Both the position numbers and the translations under genes were made by a program. Under the pieces are notes generated by a model. The model was given only the letters and a program-made list of their open reading frames with translations. It was not told the DNA's origin and made no database searches. Shown here piece by piece: positions 34,606 to 43,016 of a stretch of DNA of 46,995 nucleotides. Source of the stretch: an uncultured Erysipelotrichaceae bacterium (GTDB lineage: Bacteria > Bacillota_I > Bacilli_A > RF39 > UBA660); assembly GCA_902801795.1 (NCBI GenBank), contig CADCJQ010000001.1, positions 1 to 46,995 on the forward strand. Reading direction: 5' to 3'. The stretch's first letter is position 1; the number at the start of each line of letters is the position of its first letter.

Positions 34606-35281
34606 AATAAATATAGAACAAGATAAAATCTTTCTTAATAATGGCCTTTATTTCTTAGAAGTTAATGATGATTTAGAGTTAGATATTGAAACGAAAGAAA
34701 ATACTAAAAGCAAATTAGTTATTGTAGGAAATAGTTCTTATAAAATAAACTATATATTAAAAAATAATAGTGAATTAACTATACATAGTATAAATAAAGA
34801 TAATTCTGTTAATATTAGTATTACATTATTCGAAAAAAGTAAATTAACATATCATCATAGTGTAATAAATAATTTAACAAGTGATAATACCTTTAAAATC
34901 ATTCATCAAGAAAATGATAGCAGTAGTATTATTTATAATAATGGTATTAATCAAAGTAAAGATAAATTATTTTTTCAAATTGATGGTATAATCCCTAAAG
35001 GATTGACTAACATTATTTGTAGTCAAAGTAGTAAGATTATTAATTATAATAATGGTAATTCTAAGATAATACCCAACTTAATTATTGATAGTAATGATAT
35101 TATGGCAAGTCATGCTTCTTACATTGGCAATATTGATAATGATACAATGTTTTATTTAGAAAGCCGTGGTATAAAAGAAGAAAATATAAAAAGACTTATT
35201 TATCAATCTATTATGTTAGGAAAAATGGAATTAGATGAAGAGAAAGATTTATTTGATAAATTAATTAATGAATGGTGGTGA
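34595..35281 (+). CDS. sufD: Short SufD-like scaffold protein
   Basis: 229 residues from ATG 34595 (AGGTGAT at 34581-34587), about half the usual SufB or SufD length (430-470). It keeps the beta-helix core and the C-terminal signature IIPNLIIDSNDIMASHASYIG...YLESRGI, with the conserved His of SufD. The N-terminal helical domain is missing. The SufB-specific C.S and G.HT segments are not present. Overlaps sufC by 11 bases. Confidence 0.85.
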   Translation: MMNKINIEQDKIFLNNGLYFLEVNDDLELDIETKENTKSKLVIVGNSSYKINYILKNNSELTIHSINKDNSVNISITLFEKSKLTYHHSVINNLTSDNTFKIIHQENDSSSIIYNNGINQSKDKLFFQIDGIIPKGLTNIICSQSSKIINYNNGNSKIIPNLIIDSNDIMASHASYIGNIDNDTMFYLESRGIKEENIKRLIYQSIMLGKMELDEEKDLFDKLINEWW

Positions 35282-35285
35282 AATA

Positions 35286-36479
35286 ATGAATAGAGAAGAT
35301 TTCCCAATGTTAAAAAATGATTTAATATATTTTGATAATGGGGCAACAACATTAAAGCCTCAATGTGTTATTAATGAAATAACAAATTATTATGAAAATT
35401 ATTCTGCAAATGCTCATCGTGGAGATTATGATATTTCAAGAAAAGTTGATGAGTTATATGAAAAAACAAGAGATGATGTAAAAGAGTTTATTAATGCTAA
35501 TAAAAGAGAAGAAATAATTTTTACTAAAGGAACTACTGAAAGTATGAATATGATTATCTTTGGGTTTATGAAAAATTATTTACAAAAAGACGATGAAGTA
35601 TTAATAACGAAAACAGAACATGCAAGTAATGTTCTTCCTTGGTATACACTAGAAAAAGAAATTGGTATTAAAGTTAAGTTTATACCTCTTGAAGATTATG
35701 AAGTAACAATAGATAATGTTAAAAAAAGTATTAATAATAAAACTAAAGTTATCTCTTTAGCTTGGGTAACTAATACTATTGGTGATCTAAGACCAATTAA
35801 AGAAATAACTAAAGTTGCTCATGATAATAATATATTAATGGTTGTTGATGGTGCGCAAAGTGTTCCCCATTTTAAAACGGATGTACTTGATACAGATATT
35901 GATTTTTTAGCCTTTTCAGCCCATAAAATGTTAGGGCCTACTGGTGTTGGTGTTTTATATGGTAAAAAAGATTATTTAGAACAAATGTTACCACTTAATT
36001 ATGGTGGTGGTATGAATAGTTTTTTTGAAAGTGATAAATCACTAGAATATAAGCCCTTACCTTATCGATTAGAAGCAGGTACAATGAATATTAGTGGTAT
36101 TTTAGGTTTTCGAAAAGCTCTTAGTTATTTAAATAAAATTGGAATGGATAAGATAACTAATTATGAACATGAATTAAAAGATTACTTAGTTAAGAGATTA
36201 CGAGAAATAGATAATATTGAAGTATATAATGAAAATACTAAATCTGGAATTGTTTTATTTAATATAAAAAATATTTTTTCTGAAGATACGAGTCAGTTTT
36301 TAAATCATTATCATGTTTGTGTAAGAGCAGGTAATCATTGTGCTAAAATGGTAAAAGATGAATTAATAATCAAAAATACATGTCGTATTAGTTTATATTT
36401 TTATAATACCAAAGAAGAAATTGATAAGTTTATAAATATCATGAAAGGAAATAAGGATATATTTAAGGTTATAATATAA
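35286..36479 (+). CDS. sufS: Cysteine desulfurase SufS
   Basis: 397 residues from ATG 35286, with GGTGGTGA upstream; an ATG at 35268 lies before that site. A group II PLP desulfurase: FDNGATTLKP start, TEHASN, DGAQSVPH, the PLP lysine in SAHKMLGPTG (about 214) and the persulfide cysteine in RAGNHCAKM (about 352). Supplies sulfur to SufU. Overlaps sufU by one base. Confidence 0.95.
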   Translation: MNREDFPMLKNDLIYFDNGATTLKPQCVINEITNYYENYSANAHRGDYDISRKVDELYEKTRDDVKEFINANKREEIIFTKGTTESMNMIIFGFMKNYLQKDDEVLITKTEHASNVLPWYTLEKEIGIKVKFIPLEDYEVTIDNVKKSINNKTKVISLAWVTNTIGDLRPIKEITKVAHDNNILMVVDGAQSVPHFKTDVLDTDIDFLAFSAHKMLGPTGVGVLYGKKDYLEQMLPLNYGGGMNSFFESDKSLEYKPLPYRLEAGTMNISGILGFRKALSYLNKIGMDKITNYEHELKDYLVKRLREIDNIEVYNENTKSGIVLFNIKNIFSEDTSQFLNHYHVCVRAGNHCAKMVKDELIIKNTCRISLYFYNTKEEIDKFINIMKGNKDIFKVII

Positions 36480-36910
36480 TGGATAGTAATTTAAGAAGAG
36501 AAATAATAGTAGATAATTATCAAAATCCTACTAATAAGAAAACAATAGATGATAAAGAATTTATTACTGCTAGTACCATAAGTGATTCTTGTATCGATAA
36601 TATTACTCTTTTTGTTAAATTTAAAGATAATGTTATCGAAGATATTTATTTTGATGGAGAAGCATGTGCTATTACTACTAGTGCAACAAGTATCATGATA
36701 AAAAAATTAATTGGTAAAACAATTGATGAAGCGGAAGAATTAATGAATAATTATTATAATATGATTGATGAAAAAGAGTATTCGGAAGAAGAATTAGGAG
36801 AACTTAATGCTTATAATGAAATATATAAGCAACCGAATCGGAAGAAATGTGCTATTTTTCCTTTCGAAACATTAAAGAAAGCAATCGAAAAATACAAGAT
36901 GCATAATTAA
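36479..36910 (+). CDS. sufU: SufU sulfur-transfer/scaffold protein
   Basis: 143 residues. The zinc ligands of SufU are all visible: C and D in SDSCIDN, C in GEACAITTSATSIM, and C in RKKCAIFPFETL. The insertion typical of SufU relative to IscU lies between the last two. It accepts persulfide from SufS. The start overlaps the sufS stop (TAATG). In Bacillus sufB follows here, but no such gene follows in this window. Confidence 0.93.
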   Translation: MDSNLRREIIVDNYQNPTNKKTIDDKEFITASTISDSCIDNITLFVKFKDNVIEDIYFDGEACAITTSATSIMIKKLIGKTIDEAEELMNNYYNMIDEKEYSEEELGELNAYNEIYKQPNRKKCAIFPFETLKKAIEKYKMHN

Positions 36911-36925
36911 TCTTGTATTTTTTTC
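36891..36925 (+). terminator. suf operon terminator
   Basis: AATACAAGAT / ATCTTGTATT 10-bp perfect stem spanning the stop codon, then six T. Confidence 0.9.
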
Positions 36926-37003
36926 TAATGTAATATAATGTAAAATATCTTATTTTTTATTTAAATATTTGATACTCTATTTATGTAAATAGTAGGTGAT
37001 TTA

Positions 37004-37795
37004 ATGAATGTTTCAAAAAAGAAAGTTAAAATAGAAGAAATAATTAATAAAGAAATTAATCATGAAAATAATGAAGTAATTGTTAATAATTTCCTTTTAT
37101 TGTTTGGTTATTATATCAATAATATTGAATGGGTACTTAATAGTGATTTGAGTAAAATGGATAATTTATCTTTTATTAAAGTACTCAATAATCTTTATGA
37201 GATTGAACTAAGTAAAAAAGATTATATGAAGATATATAGTAATATTTATAATAAAAATTATCATGATATTCAAAAGATACAAACAACGATGAAACATCAT
37301 GTTATGCGAGAAATAGGGGAAGGAAAAGAATATACAAGATATTATGAAGATGTTCTTATTTCTTATCATGTATTAGTAGATGAAAACATAAATCTTGATG
37401 CTAATCATCGTTATACCTTCAATGAATTAAAAAAGATGGTAGATAACAAAGATATCTTATTATTAGAAGAAATTGAAGAAGATATCTTAGGAAAAGAACA
37501 TTATTTAACAGAAAAATATTATTTTTTAGGTTGTTATGATTTATTTGAAAGTAAATATGAAAGTAGTGCATATTTTCCATATTTTGTTGCTTTTTTAAAA
37601 GAAATGTTTAAAGAAAAGACAATATATAATGATGTCAAGGATTATCTTTTAGAATTGCAAAGTCAAGTTAATAATATTTTAAATAATATGAATAGTGATT
37701 ATCAAATGATAGCTGATAAGTTAATTGATTTATTAAATGGAAGTAGTATCTTTACAGATTATCAAAAAGTATTGTTGAAAATAATAAATGAATAA
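37004..37795 (+). CDS. Hypothetical helical protein
   Basis: 263 residues, acidic/lysine-rich and mostly helical, with no signal peptide or membrane segment. A central part (TTMKHHVMREIGEGKEYTRYYEDVL) is distinctive, but I cannot place it in a family. AGGTGATTTA precedes ATG. It follows the suf terminator, so it is probably a separate unit. It occupies the place where sufB would be expected, but shows no SufB feature. Confidence 0.65.
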   Translation: MNVSKKKVKIEEIINKEINHENNEVIVNNFLLLFGYYINNIEWVLNSDLSKMDNLSFIKVLNNLYEIELSKKDYMKIYSNIYNKNYHDIQKIQTTMKHHVMREIGEGKEYTRYYEDVLISYHVLVDENINLDANHRYTFNELKKMVDNKDILLLEEIEEDILGKEHYLTEKYYFLGCYDLFESKYESSAYFPYFVAFLKEMFKEKTIYNDVKDYLLELQSQVNNILNNMNSDYQMIADKLIDLLNGSSIFTDYQKVLLKIINE

Positions 37796-37811
37796 ATTCT
37801 TTCATGTTTAG

Positions 37812-37840
37812 TTGAAATGATATTATCAAAATAGTATAAT
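37812..37840 (+). promoter_or_regulatory. Promoter of Big_2/beta-helix surface gene
   Basis: TTGAAA and TATAAT with a 17-base spacer, 20 bases before the ATG, with GAGG in between. Confidence 0.75.
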
Positions 37841-37859
37841 GATATAGTGAGGTATTAAT

Positions 37860-40499
37860 ATGAATGATGATGATAAAGAAATGAATGATGATAAAGAAAT
37901 GAATGAAAATGATAATATATATCAGAATTATGAAGATAATAATCCTTATGATGAAAGTAATATAAAGGAAGAGAATAATATGGGATTTAAACCATATAGT
38001 GGAGAAAGTAAAACAAATAAAGAAAGTAAGATATTTTTATATGGTTTTTATTTAATGATAATAGTAATAGGAATAATGTTATTTATATTGTTTAGAACAA
38101 ATAAATATTCATTTTATTTAAAAAAAGAAGAAGTATTTCTTCAAAATGGTAGTAGTTATCAAGTTGAGTTAATACCAAAGGATATGCGATATTTTGATTA
38201 TTTTAATTATAATTATAAAATAGATAATCCTGATGTAGCGACAGTTGATAGTTCTGGAACAGTAACAACAGTGGGTGTAGGCGAAGCCAATTTGAAAATT
38301 AGTATAAAATTTGGAATGAGTAGTAAGACAATAAAAATTCATTCAGAAGATACAAAGATAGAATCAATCCAATTAAAAACGGAAAACAAAGGTAAAATGG
38401 AAGAAAAAAGTAAAATTGTTTTATATGTAGATGAGACAGTAACCTTACATGCCTTTGCTAATCATAAAGAAGACCTAAATATAAATGTTGTTTATAGTAG
38501 TAGTGATAGTAAAATAGTAAGTGTAAATGAATTTGGAAATGTAACAGGAAAAAGCGTAGGAAGTGCCACAATAAGTGGAAAGAAAGATGAAATAACCGGA
38601 AGTGTTGAGGTTGAAGTAAAGGCAAAACCTGTCAAAAATGAAATTAAAGGAACAAAAGTAGAAAGTGTTGATATTGGAATAAGAAATACAACGGAATATG
38701 TTGGTAATAAATTACAATTATATGCCAAAGTAAGTCCAAGTAATGCCAGTGGATATACAGTAACATGGACAAGTAGTAATAAGGATATAGCAGAAGTAAA
38801 TAATCAAGGCTTAGTAGTAATGAAAAAAGCCGGAACAGTAACAATTAAGGCAACAGTTGATGGAAAAGAATCTAGCGGAACAATATTAGTTAAAGAAAAG
38901 AAAGAAGTTAATAATCCAACAACAAATGAAGAAGTAAAGAGTGTAAGTTTGAATAAGACAGCAGCAAGTATTAATGTAGGAGCAACAGAAACTTTAACAG
39001 TCACCATAACACCAAGTAATGCTACAGATAAAACGATAACATGGACAAGTAGTAATACTAGTGTAGCGACAGTAAGTAATGGAAAAATAACCGGAGTAGC
39101 AGGAGGAACAGCCGTAATAACAGCCAAAACTAATAATGGAAAAATCGCAACATGTACAGTAACTGTTGTAAAACCGCAACCAGCAGAAGTAGCGGTAACA
39201 GGAATAAGTTTAAATAAGACAGCAACAAGTATTAATGTAGGAGCATCAGAAACTTTAACAGCCACAATAACACCAAGTAACGCCACAAATAAATTGGTAG
39301 CCTGGACAAGTAGTAATACTAGTGTAGCGACAGTAAGTAATGGAAAAGTAACTGGAGTAGCAGGAGGAACAGCCGTAATAACAGCGAAAACTAATAATGG
39401 GAAGACGGTCACATGTACAGTAACTATTAAAGAAAATTGTAATATGCAATTAATAAGTGGTAAAAATAGTCAAACAGCACTTAGTAATATAGAAAGTATT
39501 AATGATGCATTACAATGTGCCAAGAGAACAGGTCTTACTTCATTAAAAGTTCCTAAGGGAGAATATTATTTTGAAGTAAAGAGTAAACCAATTTTACTTG
39601 ATTTTTCTAATTTTACTTTAGATTTAAATGATTCAACATTACGTGTATATCCTAATAATCTTAAAACTCAATTCCTCTTCGTGAAGATTAATACTGGAGT
39701 TTCTAACGTAAAAGTTATGAATGGTACTCTAATAGGAGATCGATATGAACATATATGTGATGGTATATGGCATATAATTCCTCGACCAAAAGCAAATGGT
39801 GCACCAGGCTGTAGGTGTGCTGAAAGTGCATCTGAATTAGGAAGTACAGAAGAGTCTGATCATGGAATTGCTATCTATTCCAATGGTGTAACAATTGATA
39901 ACGTAAAAGTATTAAACATGATGGGTGATGGTATTTATGTAAATCTAAGAAATCCTACCAATACCAATGAAGTATTAATAACCAATAGTCTTGTTGAAAA
40001 AAGCAGACGTAATGGTATATCCGTTGTTCAAGGTAGTAATGTGAGAATTTATAAAAATACAATTCGTTATGTATATGGAACAGCCCCACAATCTGGTATA
40101 GATATTGAACCAAATACGAATCTACATGTAAAAAATGTATTAGTTGATAGTAATACAATATATGGAAATGCAAGTGGATATTCAATAGAAGTAGCAATAT
40201 GGAAACAAAAAGAGACTGATAGCCAAACTATTTCCGGAGTTAAAATAACCAATAATCATTTAGGTGATGCTGTAAATGTTACCGCACAAGCAAAAGGTAC
40301 CGCACAAATATCTAATAACGATCAAAATGGTATAACATTTAAAACAGGAAACGATAAATCATGGTCTCCCAATGATGGTTTACCAGTAAGAAATTGTGTT
40401 ACACCTAAACCAGGATATTCGACTGGTTGTAAAATTAATGGAGAAATTAGTCCATATTGTCGAAATTCTTGTAGTGAAGCATTACTTTGTGATAATTAA
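37860..40499 (+). CDS. Membrane-anchored surface protein: Big_2 repeats + beta-helix
   Basis: 879 residues. A cytoplasmic acidic tail (1-55) with a repeated NDDKEMN motif is followed by one membrane segment (about 58-78), as in type II membrane proteins. About five bacterial Ig-like (Big_2) domains follow, with the marks W.SSN..(I/V)A.V...G and G...I.A; the fourth and fifth are near duplicates. From about 530 to 800 there is a right-handed parallel beta-helix (GITVDNVKV-type rungs, SDHGIAIYSNGVTIDN) of the pectate-lyase-like kind. A Cys-rich end holds six cysteines. The beta-helix may bind or cleave polysaccharide; no catalytic residues can be assigned. Confidence 0.85.
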   Translation: MNDDDKEMNDDKEMNENDNIYQNYEDNNPYDESNIKEENNMGFKPYSGESKTNKESKIFLYGFYLMIIVIGIMLFILFRTNKYSFYLKKEEVFLQNGSSYQVELIPKDMRYFDYFNYNYKIDNPDVATVDSSGTVTTVGVGEANLKISIKFGMSSKTIKIHSEDTKIESIQLKTENKGKMEEKSKIVLYVDETVTLHAFANHKEDLNINVVYSSSDSKIVSVNEFGNVTGKSVGSATISGKKDEITGSVEVEVKAKPVKNEIKGTKVESVDIGIRNTTEYVGNKLQLYAKVSPSNASGYTVTWTSSNKDIAEVNNQGLVVMKKAGTVTIKATVDGKESSGTILVKEKKEVNNPTTNEEVKSVSLNKTAASINVGATETLTVTITPSNATDKTITWTSSNTSVATVSNGKITGVAGGTAVITAKTNNGKIATCTVTVVKPQPAEVAVTGISLNKTATSINVGASETLTATITPSNATNKLVAWTSSNTSVATVSNGKVTGVAGGTAVITAKTNNGKTVTCTVTIKENCNMQLISGKNSQTALSNIESINDALQCAKRTGLTSLKVPKGEYYFEVKSKPILLDFSNFTLDLNDSTLRVYPNNLKTQFLFVKINTGVSNVKVMNGTLIGDRYEHICDGIWHIIPRPKANGAPGCRCAESASELGSTEESDHGIAIYSNGVTIDNVKVLNMMGDGIYVNLRNPTNTNEVLITNSLVEKSRRNGISVVQGSNVRIYKNTIRYVYGTAPQSGIDIEPNTNLHVKNVLVDSNTIYGNASGYSIEVAIWKQKETDSQTISGVKITNNHLGDAVNVTAQAKGTAQISNNDQNGITFKTGNDKSWSPNDGLPVRNCVTPKPGYSTGCKINGEISPYCRNSCSEALLCDN
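38943..39430 (+). repeat. Duplicated Big_2 domain, 261-bp period
   Basis: The DNA at 38943-39172 and 39204-39430 encodes consecutive Big_2 domains with long identical stretches, for example from GGACAAGTAGTAATACTAGT onward. The domains share ITPSNAT and ITAKTNNGK. It is a recent in-frame tandem duplication and a likely site of length variation. Confidence 0.85.
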
Positions 40500-40506
40500 A
40501 TATAAT

Positions 40507-40542
40507 AAAACCTTGTTTCTGAATCAAAGAAACAGGTTTTTT
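40507..40542 (+). terminator. Terminator after surface gene
   Basis: AAACC-T-TGTTTCT pairs with AGAAACA-GGTTT (one bulge), followed by T. Confidence 0.8.
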
Positions 40543-40638
40543 GTATAATGTTATTTATGAAAAATATGTGAATGTTGAAGAAAAAAATTTACTAAATTTC
40601 AAGAAAATGATATACTATATCACGAAGTGAGGGATAAG

Positions 40639-42054
40639 ATGGAATTACCTAATTTAGTTTTAGCAAGAAAAAGAACATCAAATGAAGTAAAAAAAATAAA
40701 TTATCAATTAAATGAACAATATCAAAATATTGGTGAAAATAAAACTTTTTATGTAAAAACATATGGTTGTCAGATGAATGAACATGATAGTGAAAATATT
40801 GAAGGGTTATTAGAAAGTATTGGATTTAAAAAAAATCCTGATATGGAAAAGGCAGATATAATTATTCTTAATACTTGTTCCATAAGAGAAAATGCTCATA
40901 ACAAAGCTTTTGGCATGTTAGGAAGACTTAAACATTTAAAAGAAAAACATCCTGAAAAAATAGTTGCTTTATGTGGATGTATGGCCCAAGAAGAAGTTGT
41001 TGTTCGTGAAATATTAAAAAAGCATAAACATGTTAATTTTGTTTTTGGAACACATAATTTATATGATTTACCAAGATTAATTTATGAATGTGTTAATAGT
41101 AATAAAACTAATATTTGTGTTAAAAGTGAAGAAGGAGATTTAGTTGAAGGACTTCCGGTAACAAGAGTAAGTAAGTTTAAAGCATATGTTAATATTATTT
41201 ATGGTTGTGATAAATTCTGTACTTATTGTATTGTACCATATACAAGAGGAAAACAAAGAAGTCGAAAAATGGAAGATATTCTTGATGAAGTAATAAAATT
41301 AAAAAATGATGGTTATCAAGAAGTAACTTTATTAGGACAAAATGTTAATGCTTATGGAAAAGATTTAAATTTAGGATATGATTTAGCAGATTTGCTTATT
41401 AAAGTATCCGAAACAGGTATTCCAAGAGTTCGTTTTATTACATCACATCCATGGGATTTTACCGATAGAATGATTGAAGTTATTAAAAAGTATGATAATA
41501 TTATGCCATATGTTCATTTACCATTACAATCAGGAAGTGATCGTATCTTAAAATTAATGGGAAGACGTTATACAAGTAGTGATTATAAACAATTATTTGA
41601 TAAATTAAAAGAAATTGAAGGTATTAGTATCACAACAGATATTATTGTTGGATTCCCCGGTGAAACAGATGATGACTTTAATGAAACATTAGATATGGTT
41701 AATTACTGTAAATATGATAGTGCATTTACCTTTATTTATTCACCACGTGTTGGAACACCAGCTGCTAAATTATATGAAAATGATCCAACTACTCTTGAAG
41801 TTAAAGAAAATAGATTATATAAACTTAATGAATTAATTAATAACTATTCTTTAGAAAGTAATAAGAAAATGTTAAATAAAGAATATTTAGTATTAACCGA
41901 AGGTGTTAGTACTAAAGAAGGTATGATGTGGGGATATACGGAAACTAATAAAATGGTTAATTTCAAAGGTAATGAAGAATTAATTGGTAAAATTGTTAAA
42001 GTTAAAATACTTGATGCAAAAAGTTTTTCTTTAGATGGTGAGTTAGTTGAATAA
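40639..42054 (+). CDS. miaB: tRNA methylthiotransferase MiaB
   Basis: 471 residues. Adds the 2-methylthio group to i6A37 of tRNAs. N-terminal UPF0004 cysteines are C44 (TYGCQMN), C80 (LNTCSIRE) and C114 (LCGCMAQ). The radical SAM motif is GCDKFCTYC, and a C-terminal TRAM domain ends DAKSFSLDGELVE. ATG 40639 follows GAGGGAT; the frame also opens at GTG 40627, which overlaps that site. It overlaps ymcA by eight bases, as in the ymcB-ymcA operon of Bacillus. Confidence 0.95.
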   Translation: MELPNLVLARKRTSNEVKKINYQLNEQYQNIGENKTFYVKTYGCQMNEHDSENIEGLLESIGFKKNPDMEKADIIILNTCSIRENAHNKAFGMLGRLKHLKEKHPEKIVALCGCMAQEEVVVREILKKHKHVNFVFGTHNLYDLPRLIYECVNSNKTNICVKSEEGDLVEGLPVTRVSKFKAYVNIIYGCDKFCTYCIVPYTRGKQRSRKMEDILDEVIKLKNDGYQEVTLLGQNVNAYGKDLNLGYDLADLLIKVSETGIPRVRFITSHPWDFTDRMIEVIKKYDNIMPYVHLPLQSGSDRILKLMGRRYTSSDYKQLFDKLKEIEGISITTDIIVGFPGETDDDFNETLDMVNYCKYDSAFTFIYSPRVGTPAAKLYENDPTTLEVKENRLYKLNELINNYSLESNKKMLNKEYLVLTEGVSTKEGMMWGYTETNKMVNFKGNEELIGKIVKVKILDAKSFSLDGELVE

Positions 42055-42364
42055 AGAAATATTAAATAAAATTGATGAAATAATTAATTTAATAGAAGAT
42101 AGTTCAGTTTATCAAAAATATCTTACTTTACAAAGAGAAATTGAAAAGAATGATGAATTAGTAAAGTTAATAAATAAAGTTAAAGTTTTACAAAAAGATG
42201 TTGTTCATCATTTAACTTCAAAAGAAGAATTAAATAAAGTAATGGATGAACTTAATAATCATCCATTATATCGTGAATATAATAATACATTAAGTGAATT
42301 AAATAATACTTATGCTATTATTGAAAATAGTATTAATCATTATTTTCAAGATAAGTTAAATTAA
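42047..42364 (+). CDS. ymcA: YmcA (RicA)-type YlbF-family protein
   Basis: 105 residues, helical. It carries YlbF-family marks: SSVYQKYLTLQREIEKNDELVKLI, KVKVLQKDVV and HPLYREYNNTLSELN. In Bacillus YmcA, YlbF and YaaT form a complex guiding RNase Y and needed for competence, biofilm and sporulation. The start is TTG 42047 inside the miaB end, with GGTGAG just upstream. Confidence 0.85.
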   Translation: MNKEILNKIDEIINLIEDSSVYQKYLTLQREIEKNDELVKLINKVKVLQKDVVHHLTSKEELNKVMDELNNHPLYREYNNTLSELNNTYAIIENSINHYFQDKLN

Positions 42365-42422
42365 TGTCAATTATGTTGATAAAAAATGTTAATTGTAATA
42401 ATATATTAAATCGAGGTATTTT

Positions 42423-42926
42423 ATGGAAAAAGAAATATTAGATAGTGATTATTTAGATTGGTTGGTTAATGTTACTAAAAAATGTGATATTAATGATAAT
42501 CCTTTATTAACAACTAGTGATAAAAAAGTTGAATTTCTTTCACAATTATTTAAGAAAGTTGAATTATATGCTAAAGAAAATCATATATTACCAATATGTG
42601 ATGGTAGTATAACTTCATATGTTATTGAATATAGTGGTGAATGTTTATTAATACGTGAATATAAAATAGGTAAAAATGCTATATATGGATGTAGTAATGT
42701 AACTAATTATAAAGATAAATTAGTAAATAATAGTATTGATTATAATGATGTATTAAATAATAAAAATAAAGAAAACAGAAATAATATTGATGAAGGTTTA
42801 AAAGCATTAGAAGATAATATAAGTTATTTATATGAACAAGGTATTTCAGAAGAATATCTTCGTTATGCAATAAATACATTTATAAATAAAAAATCTAATG
42901 ATAGTGAATTAGTGAAAAAGAAATAA
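42423..42926 (+). CDS. Hypothetical protein in miaB-cotE interval
   Basis: 167 residues. An N-terminal helical part is followed by a compact beta segment (SYVIEYSGECLLIREYKIGKN, about 64-84) and a charged helical tail. No membrane segment and no recognised family. GAGGT lies before ATG. It ends in its own terminator. Confidence 0.65.
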   Translation: MEKEILDSDYLDWLVNVTKKCDINDNPLLTTSDKKVEFLSQLFKKVELYAKENHILPICDGSITSYVIEYSGECLLIREYKIGKNAIYGCSNVTNYKDKLVNNSIDYNDVLNNKNKENRNNIDEGLKALEDNISYLYEQGISEEYLRYAINTFINKKSNDSELVKKK

Positions 42927-42927
42927 A

Positions 42928-42960
42928 TACCTTATTCATTTTAAATGAAGAGGTTTTTTC
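42928..42960 (+). terminator. Terminator
   Basis: ACCTTATTCATT pairs with AATGAAGAGGT (internal mismatch), followed by six T. Confidence 0.7.
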
Positions 42961-43016
42961 TTTACTATTTGGAAAATATGTTATATAATTTTTATGGATT
43001 ATAAGGAGATATGTTT

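Noticed and set aside
37004-37795. Divergent SufB in the position after sufU
   Set aside because: No SufB signature (C.S, SRG, beta-helix pattern); the protein is helical.
38492-39449. Several overlapping minus-strand frames under the Big_2 region
   Set aside because: They are shadows of the repeated plus-strand coding sequence, share its period and lack start signals.
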